NCBI GenBank assembly: GCA_039586095.1
Contig: JBDHLB010000015.1
Span: forward strand, 1 to 64,000
Source: JBDHBD01 sp039586095
GTDB taxonomy: Bacteria > Gemmatimonadota > Gemmatimonadetes > Palauibacterales > Palauibacteraceae
Reading direction: 5' to 3'
Length of the DNA: 64,000 nucleotides
Below, in pieces: positions 7,393-16,781 of this stretch; position 1 is the stretch's first letter, and every line of letters starts with the position of its first letter. Both the position numbers and the translations under genes were made by a program. The notes below the pieces were generated by a model. That model made no database searches. It saw only the letters and a list, made by a program, of their open reading frames with translations, and had not been told where the DNA came from.

Positions 7393-9108
7393 TTGGTCGA
7401 GGCACGTTCGGGCGGTGACACGTCGCAAGAGCACGCTTGGGCACCCGACGCCGGGGGCGTCACCGATGTCGGCGAGGCTGCCGGCGCCACACCCGAGCTC
7501 CCGCGCTTCGAGCCGCGACAGGTTGAGAAGCAGGCGCCCTGCCAGGGAGGGTGTCCGAACAGCGGCGATATCCGGGGCTGGATCGGGACCGTAGCCCAGC
7601 GTCACAAGCTCGGCCTGTCGCGGGAGGAGGCCTACACCCGCGCCTGGCGCATGATCACCGACGTTAACCCGTTCCCCAGCGTACTGGGACGGGTATGTCC
7701 CCACCCGTGCGAGTCGCACTGCAACCGCTCCGAGAAGGACGGTTCGGTAGCGATCAACGCGATGGAGCGGTTTCTCGGCGACTGGGCTATCGAGAATTCG
7801 ATTCCGCTCGCCTCGCTCGAGGCCGGGCGGCAGCCCGAGTCGATCGGGGTGATCGGCGCCGGGCCATCGGGCCTCTCTTTCGCCTACCAGATGGCCCGAC
7901 GCGGGTATCGGGTGACGGTCTACGAGCGCCGGGCCGAGCCGGGAGGGATGCTGCGTCACGGAATCCCCGACTACCGCCTGCCGCCCGAAGTGCTGGAGGC
8001 CGAGATCCGGCGGATCGTGGACCTGGGTGTGGAGATCCGGCTGAACACTGCGATCGGTCGCGACGTCATGCTGGAGGAGCTTCGCGACCTCCATCCCATC
8101 CTCTTCCTCGGCATCGGGGCCCAGAAGGGGCGTCGACTCGGCGTGCCGGGCGAAGAGGGCCCCGGCGTTTGGAGCGGCACCGACTACCTCGATAGGGTGA
8201 ACCACCACAAGCCCGTGAGTCTGGGTGAGCAGGTGGTCGTCGTAGGCGGGGGCAACACGGCTGTCGATGCGGCCCGTACCGCCCGCCGATCGGGGGCCGA
8301 GGTGACGCTCCTCTACCGCCGCACGCGTGCCGAGATGCCGGCGACTCCCGGCGAGGTCGAAGAAGCGATCGCGGAGGGTGTGGCGCTCGAGTTCCTGGCT
8401 GCTCCGGTGGAGTTGGAACGGTTGAACGGAGGACTCGAGACAGTGGTCGTACAGCGTATGCAGCTGGGTGAGCCCGACGAGTCGGGGCGTCGACGCCCCC
8501 TGCCGATCGAGGGATCGGAGTACCGCGTGCCGGCCGACTCGCTCATCGCGGCGGTTTCGCAAGAGCCCGAGTGGGATGGCCTCGACGCGCTCGATCTCGG
8601 AGACCACTGGCCGGAGGCAGACGAGAGTGGTGTGGTGATCGACGGCGTGTACGCTGGCGGGGATGTGCTCGGTCTGGGAATCGCCGGCATGGCGATCGCC
8701 CACGGCCGACGGGCAGCCGAAGCGGTGCATGCCCGTCTGCGTGGTCTTCCCCCGCCTCCGCCGGAGTCCCGGGAGACGGTCGGCGCAGATAACATCCTGA
8801 TGGAGCTGCACGAGGAGAAGCCTCCCGCGCTCCCGCTCCACCTGTCGCCCGAGGAAGGGCTCGCGCATCCGGAAGCGGAAGTGAGTAGGGGGATCACGGA
8901 GACGGCGTTCCTGGAAGAGGCCGAGCGCTGCTTCTCGTGTGGGATGTGCTACGGCTGCCAGCACTGCTGGATGTATTGTACACCGGGGTGCTTCACGAAG
9001 GTCGAGGAGTCACGACCGGGGGTCTACTTCACGCTCTCGCTGGACGAGTGTGAGAAATGCGGCAAGTGCATCGAGGTGTGTCCGTGCGGCTTTCTGGAGG
9101 TTTCCTGA
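7393..9108 (+). CDS. GltD/DsrL-like NAD(P)-FAD iron-sulfur oxidoreductase
   Basis: About 571 residues from a TTG at 7393 (GGAAGAGG site at good distance); a GTG at 7351 inside the previous gene is the alternative. Domains in order: an N-terminal iron-sulfur helix domain with CQGGCP and CPHPCESHCNRS; an FAD domain with GVIGAGPSGLSFAYQMA; an NAD(P) site VVVGGGNTAVDAARTA; and a C-terminal ferredoxin module with CFSCGMCYGCQHC and CEKCGKCIEVCP. This is the layout of glutamate synthase small subunit relatives with an added ferredoxin tail, as in DsrL. No large glutamate synthase subunit is nearby, so it probably moves electrons between NAD(P)H and the FAD partner or a ferredoxin. Confidence 0.82.
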   Translation: MVEARSGGDTSQEHAWAPDAGGVTDVGEAAGATPELPRFEPRQVEKQAPCQGGCPNSGDIRGWIGTVAQRHKLGLSREEAYTRAWRMITDVNPFPSVLGRVCPHPCESHCNRSEKDGSVAINAMERFLGDWAIENSIPLASLEAGRQPESIGVIGAGPSGLSFAYQMARRGYRVTVYERRAEPGGMLRHGIPDYRLPPEVLEAEIRRIVDLGVEIRLNTAIGRDVMLEELRDLHPILFLGIGAQKGRRLGVPGEEGPGVWSGTDYLDRVNHHKPVSLGEQVVVVGGGNTAVDAARTARRSGAEVTLLYRRTRAEMPATPGEVEEAIAEGVALEFLAAPVELERLNGGLETVVVQRMQLGEPDESGRRRPLPIEGSEYRVPADSLIAAVSQEPEWDGLDALDLGDHWPEADESGVVIDGVYAGGDVLGLGIAGMAIAHGRRAAEAVHARLRGLPPPPPESRETVGADNILMELHEEKPPALPLHLSPEEGLAHPEAEVSRGITETAFLEEAERCFSCGMCYGCQHCWMYCTPGCFTKVEESRPGVYFTLSLDECEKCGKCIEVCPCGFLEVS

Positions 9109-9138
9109 GCCTGGCGTTGAGCCGCCGCTGAGTTCGTC

Positions 9139-12100
9139 CTACACCGAGTCCACAGCGGTCGGAGTCTTCTCCGGCTTCACCGGAGCTCCCACACCCAAAA
9201 TCTCGGGGTTCGGATCCACCGTGAGGAAGTGGCGGCGCGCCTCCGGGTCCGGAATGCGATAAGCCTTCTCCCGCACGATGTCCCGGGCTTCCTCGAGCAG
9301 GGATTCGGCTTCTTCGGCCCGCCCCAGCGCGGCTACCGCCCGTGCACGGGCCCACACGACGGCCTCCTCCGGTCCCTGGATGCTCCCGTGACGCCGCATC
9401 CGACGGAGCGCGGTCATGGACAGTCGGTCAGCCCCGTCTGTGTCTCCGCGTTCGAGCGCCAGTTCCGTCTGCCGCGCCCGCGCAAGAATGTCGATGTGCA
9501 CGAGTCCGGTGCGCGCAGACAGCTCCCGGGCCTTCGCCGCCCAACGTTCTGCCTCTTCTCCCTCTGCGAGCTCGGACAGAGAGAGCCAAGTGCGGGCTTC
9601 CAGCGCCGGTCGGCCCGCCTCGTGCGCCCGCTCGGCTGCGCTCAGCAACAGCGTGCGGGCCTCCTCCGATTTCCCGGCCGCCGCAAGAACGAATCCGAGC
9701 GTCATCTCGCCCGTAGCCGCCGCCGATACCGTGTCGAGTTGACCTGCCAGCTCCAGCGCTTCGCGGGCCGATGCCTCGGCCGACTCGTACAGACCGAGCC
9801 AGCGGAGCGCCGTCGCACGATGGGCGAGGACGCGGAGCTCCATCATGCGATGCCCGTGCTCACGCGCCCGCTGCAGCACCTCGTCGAAGTAGTCGAGCGA
9901 CCGCCAGAAGTCGTCCAGGTCGACTTCGACCAGGCCCAGCCGATCCAGAAGCTCGAGCTCCGCCCACCGATCCCCGGCCGCCTGATGGAGCGGCAGGGCG
10001 GCCTCGTAATGTGACCGGGCGGTCGGGTAGTCGCCCCACAGGTGAGCGACGCGGCCAAGCAAGGAGTGCAAAGCGCCCAACGGGCCCGATCCGTCGGCCT
10101 CGCGCACGAGCTCCAGGGCACGAGCACCTTCTCGCTTCGCCGCGGCCAGCTTGCCGCGTGCGAGAAGCGCGCGAGCGTAACGATAACCGGCTTCCGCCCT
10201 GCTTTCCGGATCCCCTCGAAGATCGGCCAGTTTGCGGAGCTCCTTCACTACCTCCTCCCACCGTTCGCTATCCCCCATTGCTGCGACGACGTCCTCCGTA
10301 ATGCAGAGGAGCGCGAACCGCTCGTCGTCTTCCTGGGAAGCCGCGTAGGCGCGCTCCAACAGGTCCAGCGCGTCCGGGAGCGCGCCCTGAGCTCTCGCCC
10401 GCATCGCGGCTCGCTCCAGGTAGGGCGCGGCCAGCGGTCGATGGGTCGAGCGCTCGTAGTGGAAGGCGATAAGCTCATCGGACTCGGACGAGCGGGCCGG
10501 CAACTGCCTCTCGAGCCACCGCGCGACACCCCCGTGGAGCTCGGCCCGCAGACCGCGAAGGAGCCCCTGGTAGGCGACCTCCTGTAAGAGCAGGTTCTCG
10601 AACCTGTACTCCCGCTCGCCGTCGACCACGGACTCGGGGAGCGACTTCACGATTTCCCCCTGCAGCAGCTCCTCCAGCTCGGCATCCACCGGCTGCTGCG
10701 CCAGCACATCGGCGAGCACGCCCGACCAGAAGTGACGGCCCACGATCGAGGCGTACTGCAGCACCCGCTTGGTGGAGGAGCTGAGCCCGTCGATTCGGGT
10801 GCTGAGCAGGCTCTCCACCGTGTCCGGGATCTCGACCCCGGATAGATCGCCGGTCGCCTGCCACACTCCGTCCTCCGAGTGGATCAGCCCACGATCGGCG
10901 AGCGACTTCAGCATCTCCTCAAGGAACAACGGGTTGCCCTCGGCGTGCTCCAGCGTCCGGCCGACAAAGGGAGCCGGAAGACCGTGCTCCCCGAGCACGG
11001 CATCGATAAACGCACGAGATTCGTCCCTGGAAAGCGGGGGAACCTGCATCTGCTCCGGTAAGCTCTCCAGAAGTCTTGCCAGCCGCGTCTCGCTCGGCAG
11101 GGGTGTGCGCGTGACCAGAACCAGGAACACCGGCGACCGCGGAAGCCGAGCGGGCAGGGAGGCGAGCAGGTCGAGCGTGGCTTGATCGGCCCAGTGCAGA
11201 TCTTCGAGGACGAGTATGCGCGGCTCCGCGGCTCCGATGTCGAGCGCCCGCACGGCCGCATCGGCCACGCGCGCTCGGATCTCCGGAGAGCCGTATCCGA
11301 CCAGCTCCGGCAACCCCGAGGCCGGCGAACCGAGCGCGACGGCGAGAGCCGCCTGTTCCTCCTGACTCCAGGAAAGGCCGGCTCGCTCGACGAGTGACTG
11401 CGCGACCTCCGCGGGCTCCCGGTCAGCAAGCTCGCCATGAAGGTTGCGGAGCAGCTCGGCGATAGTCTCCCACGGCGTGCTGCTGGCGTACGGATAGCTG
11501 CGGCCGAAGGTAACGTGCTCAGGGGGGACACGCTCGGACTCGAGCAACTCGAGCACGAGTCGCGACTTCCCGATCCCCGGCGGACCGTGGACGAGGCAGT
11601 ACCGCACGTCGCCGCCCTGCACGCCGGTCCAGTGAGCGCGCAGGGTGCCCAGCTCGGCGTCGCGTCCGATGAACGGGGTACGGCGTCCGCCGAAGCCGCG
11701 TTGACGTCCCCGCTCGGGCCGGAGGCCCATGACCTTCCGGGCTACGACAGGTGCCTGCTTCCCTCGGACCCGGAGGGTCTGCTCGTCTCCGAATTCGAAG
11801 ATATGCCTCGTTGGCTCGAACGTCGTGCTGCCGACCAGAATATCGCCGGGCTCGCAGGCGGTCTGCAGACGGGAAGCCACGTTCACGGTGTCCCCGACCG
11901 CCGTGTAGTTGCGAGCTCCACCGCCGGAGAACACCCCCGTGACCACGGGGCCAGTGTTGATGCCGATCCGCAGCTGGAGTGGCCCCCCCGATTCGGCGAA
12001 CTCCGCTCCCGCCTCCTGCCACCACCGATGCAAGGAGGTGTGCATGTCGAGCGCGGCACGGATGGCCCGCTCTTCCTCGTTTTCATACGCGACGGGAGCC

Positions 12101-12489
12101 CCGAACAGGGCCATGACGCAGTCGCCGATGAACTTGTCGACGAAGCCACCCCAGCGCGTCACGCTCTCGCACAATGGATCGAGACAGCGGGCCACGAACT
12201 GGCGAACGCGCTCCGGATCCAGCTGTTCGGTGAGCGAGGTAAAGCCCGACAGGTCGGCGAAGAGGACGGTGATGATCCTGCGGTCCGCCTCCGCCACGGT
12301 GCCCAGCTCGGCACCACAGTCTGCGCAGAAGCGCGACCGGACCGGATTCCACGTCTGACACGCCGGGCATGCCGCCCCGTGTACCTCCGACAGCGGCGCG
12401 CCACACGCAGGACAGTAACGAGCACGCCGGGGGGCACCGGCGCCGCACGCCGAGCAGCTCGCAGATCGCTCCCGATTCAGACGCTGCAT
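9139..12489 (-). CDS. Class III nucleotide cyclase with zinc ribbons, AAA ATPase and TPR
   Basis: A 1116-residue multidomain signalling protein. Two zinc ribbons (CSACG..CPACG and CPACQ..CADCG) occupy residues about 12-62. A class III cyclase domain follows (about 70-255) with all key residues visible: metal Asp in FADLSGFT and GDCVMALFG, purine-selecting Lys in DKFIGD and Asp in VGDTVN, and the Asn/Arg pair in VNVASRL. An AAA-type ATPase begins at about 270 with Walker A GPPGIGKS and LVLEDLHWAD as Walker B. TPR-like helical repeats fill the rest. No transmembrane helix is present. It probably makes cAMP under control of its STAND-like ATPase. It converges on the redox operon carrying a cyclic-nucleotide sensor. 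Confidence 0.92.
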   Translation of the reverse strand: MQRLNRERSASCSACGAGAPRRARYCPACGAPLSEVHGAACPACQTWNPVRSRFCADCGAELGTVAEADRRIITVLFADLSGFTSLTEQLDPERVRQFVARCLDPLCESVTRWGGFVDKFIGDCVMALFGAPVAYENEEERAIRAALDMHTSLHRWWQEAGAEFAESGGPLQLRIGINTGPVVTGVFSGGGARNYTAVGDTVNVASRLQTACEPGDILVGSTTFEPTRHIFEFGDEQTLRVRGKQAPVVARKVMGLRPERGRQRGFGGRRTPFIGRDAELGTLRAHWTGVQGGDVRYCLVHGPPGIGKSRLVLELLESERVPPEHVTFGRSYPYASSTPWETIAELLRNLHGELADREPAEVAQSLVERAGLSWSQEEQAALAVALGSPASGLPELVGYGSPEIRARVADAAVRALDIGAAEPRILVLEDLHWADQATLDLLASLPARLPRSPVFLVLVTRTPLPSETRLARLLESLPEQMQVPPLSRDESRAFIDAVLGEHGLPAPFVGRTLEHAEGNPLFLEEMLKSLADRGLIHSEDGVWQATGDLSGVEIPDTVESLLSTRIDGLSSSTKRVLQYASIVGRHFWSGVLADVLAQQPVDAELEELLQGEIVKSLPESVVDGEREYRFENLLLQEVAYQGLLRGLRAELHGGVARWLERQLPARSSESDELIAFHYERSTHRPLAAPYLERAAMRARAQGALPDALDLLERAYAASQEDDERFALLCITEDVVAAMGDSERWEEVVKELRKLADLRGDPESRAEAGYRYARALLARGKLAAAKREGARALELVREADGSGPLGALHSLLGRVAHLWGDYPTARSHYEAALPLHQAAGDRWAELELLDRLGLVEVDLDDFWRSLDYFDEVLQRAREHGHRMMELRVLAHRATALRWLGLYESAEASAREALELAGQLDTVSAAATGEMTLGFVLAAAGKSEEARTLLLSAAERAHEAGRPALEARTWLSLSELAEGEEAERWAAKARELSARTGLVHIDILARARQTELALERGDTDGADRLSMTALRRMRRHGSIQGPEEAVVWARARAVAALGRAEEAESLLEEARDIVREKAYRIPDPEARRHFLTVDPNPEILGVGAPVKPEKTPTAVDSV

Positions 12490-12517
12490 CTGGAGCGCTC
12501 CTCAAGGCCGGCGGCGG

Positions 12518-12580
12518 GTGGCTGGAGTGACGATACGGTGCGCATGCATTCACGATATCGTCCAGCCACTGGATCGTCAC
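12518..12580 (-). promoter_or_regulatory. Interleaved inverted repeats upstream of the cyclase
   Basis: Between the cyclase start and the divergent phosphodiesterase gene, GTGGCTGGA (12518-12526) pairs with TCCAGCCAC (12561-12569), and GTGACGAT (12527-12534) pairs with ATCGTCAC (12573-12580). The two pairs interleave (A-B-A'-B'), so the hairpins exclude each other in RNA. They could instead be operator half-sites in DNA. Statistical weight is modest. Confidence 0.35.
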
Positions 12581-12719
12581 TCCCTCGATGCCTACTTCGC
12601 ATTCGTGCCGGTGGTATGCAGAGTCCTCCAAGCTCAAACCGGGCGTGACGCGAGCCGGTCGCGTGGTGTAGCTTCGCTCCGTGGCAGCGACGAAGGGGCT
12701 GAACGGAAGGGAAAGACGA

Positions 12720-14141
12720 GTGTCAGACATCGCTTCTCTTCACCGCGTCCTTCCGACGCGCGTGATCGTTGGACTGGCGCTGGTGCTGGGCTGCGGGCAG
12801 CCTGTCGACCGGACGCACGATACCCCGCCTGCCGGGCTCCGCTCAGAGGCGGCCGCCCGCCTCGCGGACCACGTGGTGCTGATCTCGATCGACGGACTGC
12901 GGCCCGAGTTCTACCTGGAGGACCACCGGCCCACACCCAACCTGCAGCAGATGCGGCGCGACGGAGCCCATGCCCGACAGGTGCGGACCGTGTTCCCCAG
13001 CGTCACGTATCCGACGCATACCACGATGATCACGGGCGCGATGCCAGCGCGTCACGGGATCCTGCAGAACGAGCCGTTCGAGCCCGAAGGTCCGACGGGC
13101 CGCTGGTACTGGGAGGCCGACTCGATCCGTGTGCCCACGCTGTGGGACGCCGTTCGGGAGGCCGGGGGCACCACGGCCGCGGTGAGCTGGCCGGTCAGCG
13201 TGGGTGCTCCGGTGGACTGGCTGCTTCCAGAGATCTGGCCTCTTGATCGCGAGGTCGACCCGATCGAGCCCATCCGTCGTCTGACTCGACCGCCGGGACT
13301 GTTCGAAGAGCTGGAGCGCGAGGCGACCGGCCGGCTGACCGGCGACAACTTCACGAACCTGCACATTACACGGGACGATCGCGTCGGGGCGATCGGGGCC
13401 TACCTGCTCGAGCGCTACCAGCCGACCCTCACCGCCGTGCACCTGATCAGCGTCGACCACTTCCAACACGATGAGGGGAGAGAGCACGATCTCGTGGCCC
13501 GGGCTCTCGGCGCGGCGGACCGCGCGGTCGGCCAGATCCGGGAGGCGGCGGAGCGCGCTGGAATTTTGGATCGAACCGCCTTCGTGATCACGGGTGACCA
13601 CGGTTTCGTGAGCGTGGACACCCGGCTCGCGCCCAACGTCTGGTTGGTCGAGGCGGGACTCCGGGATGCGGCGCCGGATCGTGGGAGCTGGCGCGCTACC
13701 TTCCACCGGTCCGGAGGGGCGGCTTTTCTCATCCTGCGCGATGAGGAGGACAGAGAGGCAGAGGCAATGGTGCGCGAGCTTCTCGAGGCTATTCCGACCC
13801 GGCTCGGGGAGCTGTTTCGGGTGGTGGAACGGGACGAGCTGACGCGGATCGGTGCCGACCTGCGCGCTCCTTTGGCGCTTACCGCCGCCCCCGGTGTCGC
13901 CTTCACGGGCTCGGCCGATGGGCCGCTGCTGCGCCCGGGCTGGGGGGCCACGCACGGCCATTTTCCGGATGACTACCCGGAGATCTTCACAGGCCTGGTC
14001 GCATGGGGCGCGGGCGTGCGAGGTGGTGCGACGCTTCAGCGTATCGGAACGGAGGACGTTGCGCCCCTGATCGCGGCGTTGCTCGGGCTGGACTTCGACG
14101 CTCCGGACGGAGGGCTTCCCGCCGGTCTGTTGCAGCCCTGA
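12720..14141 (+). CDS. Ectonucleotide pyrophosphatase/phosphodiesterase-family lipoprotein
   Basis: A 473-residue alkaline-phosphatase-superfamily enzyme from a GTG at 12720 that has GGAAGGG at normal distance; a GTG at 12681 is also open. The leader ends VIVGLALVLGCGQP, a lipobox, so it is probably anchored on the periplasmic side. Catalytic features are metal Asp in ISIDGLRPEF, nucleophile Thr in PSVTYPTHTTMITG, and metal ligands in VDHFQHDEG and ITGDHGF, with a C-terminal THGHFPD histidine. Members cleave phosphodiesters or nucleotide pyrophosphates; the exact substrate is unknown. It is single and divergent from the cyclase gene. Confidence 0.87.
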   Translation: MSDIASLHRVLPTRVIVGLALVLGCGQPVDRTHDTPPAGLRSEAAARLADHVVLISIDGLRPEFYLEDHRPTPNLQQMRRDGAHARQVRTVFPSVTYPTHTTMITGAMPARHGILQNEPFEPEGPTGRWYWEADSIRVPTLWDAVREAGGTTAAVSWPVSVGAPVDWLLPEIWPLDREVDPIEPIRRLTRPPGLFEELEREATGRLTGDNFTNLHITRDDRVGAIGAYLLERYQPTLTAVHLISVDHFQHDEGREHDLVARALGAADRAVGQIREAAERAGILDRTAFVITGDHGFVSVDTRLAPNVWLVEAGLRDAAPDRGSWRATFHRSGGAAFLILRDEEDREAEAMVRELLEAIPTRLGELFRVVERDELTRIGADLRAPLALTAAPGVAFTGSADGPLLRPGWGATHGHFPDDYPEIFTGLVAWGAGVRGGATLQRIGTEDVAPLIAALLGLDFDAPDGGLPAGLLQP

Positions 14142-14249
14142 CCGACCGCGAAAGCGAGCCTCCCCGAGCCGGTCCAGGGCCTCGTGGTCAGGGAGAGTCC
14201 GGTCTGCGCCATGCAAGAGGTGGGGAATCCCCCGCGGCTTGCATGAAGG

Positions 14250-15065
14250 CTAGCCTGCCAGACGGGCCGCGGGTCCGAAGCGCTCGCGTTCCCCGGGCGG
14301 TTGGGCACGCGCCCGGTAGTCCGCGGCCGCCTCTACAAAGGACCGCATCAGTCCCCTCGTGCGCCCGTCACGGACCAGCAGCGTCTCCGGGTGCCACTGG
14401 ACGGCGAGGCAGTAGCCGGTTCCCGGCCGCTCGACGGCCTCCACCAGGCCATCCGGCGCGTGGGCCACGGCACGAAGGTTTCCTCCCAGTTCGCAGATTC
14501 CCTGGTGGTGCATGCTGTTCACCGCAATCCTGGCCGCGCCGTATACCTGCTTCAGCCGCGAGCCCGACGCGATCTGTATCTCGTGAGCCAGGTAGTCTCG
14601 CGCGTGCCCGTCCTCCGGGAAATAATCGTGCTTGATGGATCCGGGCCGCAGCGCGCGAACGTCCTGATGCAACGACCCGCCCAAAGCCACGTTGATCACC
14701 TGCAGACCGCGGCAGGCCCCGAAGATCGGCAGCCCGTCTTCCAGAGCCCAGCGAATCAGTTGCTGCTCCACCAGGTCTCGCGCCTCGTCCGCCGGCCCGG
14801 AGCGCGGGTCGGTCGCCTGCCGGTAGAGGCCCGGAGCGACATCGGCACCGCCGGCCAGAAACAGTCCATCAAGGTGCGCATATGTATCACGCAACGCGGC
14901 AGGGTCGTCGGTAAGGAGGGGAAGCAGAAACGGGGTGGCCCCGGCCGGCACCAGCGCTCGCACATACCGTTGAGGCAGCGTCCACGAATCGGGCAGGAGC
15001 TCTCCGTCCTGCTCCATCGCCCTCTGCGTTCGGGTCGGTATCCCTACGACCGGGCGTGCATTCAT
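14250..15065 (-). CDS. Gamma-glutamyl-gamma-aminobutyrate hydrolase family (peptidase C26)
   Basis: A 271-residue class I glutamine-amidotransferase-like hydrolase of the PuuD/C26 family, which cleaves gamma-glutamyl amides. Starting at the ATG at 15065 (GAGGGATGAGGGG upstream) the protein begins MNARPVVGIPTRTQ, as family members do. The nucleophile is Cys in FGACRGLQVIN (about residue 125). The partner residues are in HHQGI and QWHPETLL near 235. It could act in polyamine or GABA breakdown, but no other puu genes are nearby. A longer start at 15116 adds 17 residues without family similarity. Confidence 0.87.
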   Translation of the reverse strand: MNARPVVGIPTRTQRAMEQDGELLPDSWTLPQRYVRALVPAGATPFLLPLLTDDPAALRDTYAHLDGLFLAGGADVAPGLYRQATDPRSGPADEARDLVEQQLIRWALEDGLPIFGACRGLQVINVALGGSLHQDVRALRPGSIKHDYFPEDGHARDYLAHEIQIASGSRLKQVYGAARIAVNSMHHQGICELGGNLRAVAHAPDGLVEAVERPGTGYCLAVQWHPETLLVRDGRTRGLMRSFVEAAADYRARAQPPGERERFGPAARLAG

Positions 15066-15325
15066 CGACCCCTCATCCCTCACGCTCCCCACAGCGCACG
15101 ATGTGTCCAGCGTCACTCGGCGCCGGACGGCGTCCCAACCGGTCCCGTCCCTCTGGTTCGCGCAAGCGACGTGCCCGTCCGGGACAAACCGACGCTACGC
15201 AACGAGAGCTGGCCCAGGGAGTCCGGAGATGGGCGGCCTTCGATCGCCCGAGCCGGCGCGCGTCCCGTGGCGTGTGGCGAGAGACTCCGGCCGAACTGCA
15301 CGATCGGCCGGGCAGAATGAAAGTC
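15066..15325. other. Intergenic stretch, nothing recognised
   Basis: About 260 bases between the gdhA hairpin and the C26 peptidase start. It holds only GC-rich chance frames. The C26 promoter presumably lies here, but I see no convincing boxes. Confidence 0.4.
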
Positions 15326-15358
15326 CGGTAGGGGCCGGGCCAGCGCCGGCCCCTACCG
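15326..15358 (-). terminator. Strong hairpin after gdhA
   Basis: Perfect 13-base arms (CGGTAGGGGCCGG and its complement) around a 7-base loop, six bases past the glutamate dehydrogenase stop. There is no run of T, only ACTTTCATT after the stem on the gdhA strand. Probably a terminator or 3'-end stabilising hairpin. Confidence 0.65.
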
Positions 15359-15364
15359 ACCGAC

Positions 15365-16765
15365 CTACGGCCAGATGCCGCGCTGCAGGGTGACGTCCGC
15401 GACGCGCCGGACCGCCAGGATATAGGCGGCCGTCCGCAGATCCACTGGTGCGAGCTCAAGCTCCGAGCCGGTTATCTTTCGGGCTCTGGCCTCGATCTCG
15501 GGCAGCGACCCGTTGATCTCCTCCTGCTTGTCGATCACGGCGTCGGTGGCCCTGCGCATCTTTCGCTGCAGCTTCGCGTTCACCTCGCCTTCGTCCCACT
15601 GTTCGTTTTCGATGTTCTGGACCCACTCGTAGTAGCTGACCGTCACGCCACCCGCGTTGGCCAGGATGTCGGGCAGCACCGGGATTCCCTTGCTGAACAG
15701 GATCCGGTCGGCGGTCGGTGTCGTCGGTCCGTTGGCTGCTTCGATCACGATGCGTGCCCGAACCGCATCGGCGTTGTCGGCCCGAATCTGGTTCTCGAGC
15801 GCGGCCGGAATCAGAATGTCGCACTCCAGAGCCATCAGCTCGTCGTTGTCGATGGTCTCCGTGCCCGCGAGACCGACGACCGATCCGGTCTCGGCCTTAT
15901 GAGCGATCGCCGCATCCGGGTCCAGCCCGTCCGGTGCGTATACGGCGCCTCGGGAGTCGCTGACCGCGAGAATCCGGGCCCCGGCTTCCGCGTAGAGCTG
16001 CGAGGCGATCGCACCTGCGTTTCCATACCCCTGGACGACGATGGTCGCTTCCTTGACGGAATCGAGTCCCTCGACGATCCCGCGCGACAGCGCCTGCTGA
16101 GTCGCGAAGAGACAGCCCCGGGCCGTAGCCTCGCGGCGGCCGTAAGAGCCGCCGATGTCCAGCGGCTTCCCGGTCACGACCGGGAGGTTGTTCTGACCCG
16201 GATGCATCATGTCGTACGTGTCGTAGATCCACGCCATCGTCCCGGCGTTCGTGTTCACGTCAGGAGCCGGGATGTCCGTGTGGGGTCCGATGTTGGAGCC
16301 GAGCTCGGCGATAAAGCGCCGCGTGATCTTGCGGAGGTCTTCCAGATCGAGCTGCTTCGGGTCGCAGACGACGCCGCCCTTGGCACCGGCAAACGGGACG
16401 CCGAGCACCGCACACTTCCACGTCATCCAGGCAGCCAGCGCTTTGACTTCGTCCTGCGTGACGTCCGGGTGGTAACGGATGCCGCCCTTGCCCGGTCCCC
16501 GTGCCCTGTTGTGGAGGACTCGGTATCCGGTAAAGTTCCGGACGGTTCCGTCCTGCATCTGAATGGGAAACTCGACGGTCACGACGCGGTCCGGGTGCAC
16601 GAGCCACTCGATGAGCCCCGACTCCAGTTCGGGGATGTACCGAGCGGCGTTGTCGAACTGTTGCTCCGCGATGTGAAACGGGTTCAGATCTTCCGTCGAT
16701 GGTTCTGCGGTGGCGGTTGCAGTGGCAATGCCGCCGCCGACAACCTCGGTATCGATACTGGTCAT
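15365..16765 (-). CDS. gdhA: Glutamate dehydrogenase (Glu/Leu/Phe/Val dehydrogenase family)
   Basis: A 466-residue NAD(P)-dependent enzyme that interconverts glutamate with 2-oxoglutarate and ammonia. The N-terminal catalytic domain shows GPGKGGIRYHPDV, the substrate Lys in WMTWKCAVLGVPFAGAKGG, and DIPAPDVNTN. The Rossmann domain shows VVQGYGNAGAIASQL near residue 245, and ANGPTTPTAD and PDILANAGGVTVSY follow. I chose ATG at 16765 because upstream residues do not resemble the family. A hairpin follows the gene. It could serve ammonia assimilation or amino-acid catabolism; the many peptidases around favour catabolism. Confidence 0.92.
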   Translation of the reverse strand: MTSIDTEVVGGGIATATATAEPSTEDLNPFHIAEQQFDNAARYIPELESGLIEWLVHPDRVVTVEFPIQMQDGTVRNFTGYRVLHNRARGPGKGGIRYHPDVTQDEVKALAAWMTWKCAVLGVPFAGAKGGVVCDPKQLDLEDLRKITRRFIAELGSNIGPHTDIPAPDVNTNAGTMAWIYDTYDMMHPGQNNLPVVTGKPLDIGGSYGRREATARGCLFATQQALSRGIVEGLDSVKEATIVVQGYGNAGAIASQLYAEAGARILAVSDSRGAVYAPDGLDPDAAIAHKAETGSVVGLAGTETIDNDELMALECDILIPAALENQIRADNADAVRARIVIEAANGPTTPTADRILFSKGIPVLPDILANAGGVTVSYYEWVQNIENEQWDEGEVNAKLQRKMRRATDAVIDKQEEINGSLPEIEARARKITGSELELAPVDLRTAAYILAVRRVADVTLQRGIWP

Positions 16766-16781
16766 GACATTCACATCCGTA

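Noticed and set aside
7288..8964. 558-codon frame antisense to the iron-sulfur oxidoreductase
   Set aside because: The plus strand encodes a canonical enzyme with all cofactor motifs. The antisense product has Arg/His-rich composition and no motif.
7393..9108. Glutamate synthase small subunit (gltD)
   Set aside because: The central fold matches, but no large subunit is nearby and the protein has an extra C-terminal ferredoxin module. I call it GltD/DsrL-like instead.
14136..14193. CCCTGACC/GGTCAGGG inverted repeat between the phosphodiesterase and C26 genes
   Set aside because: Eight-base arms with a loop over 40 bases and no T-run are too weak to call a terminator.
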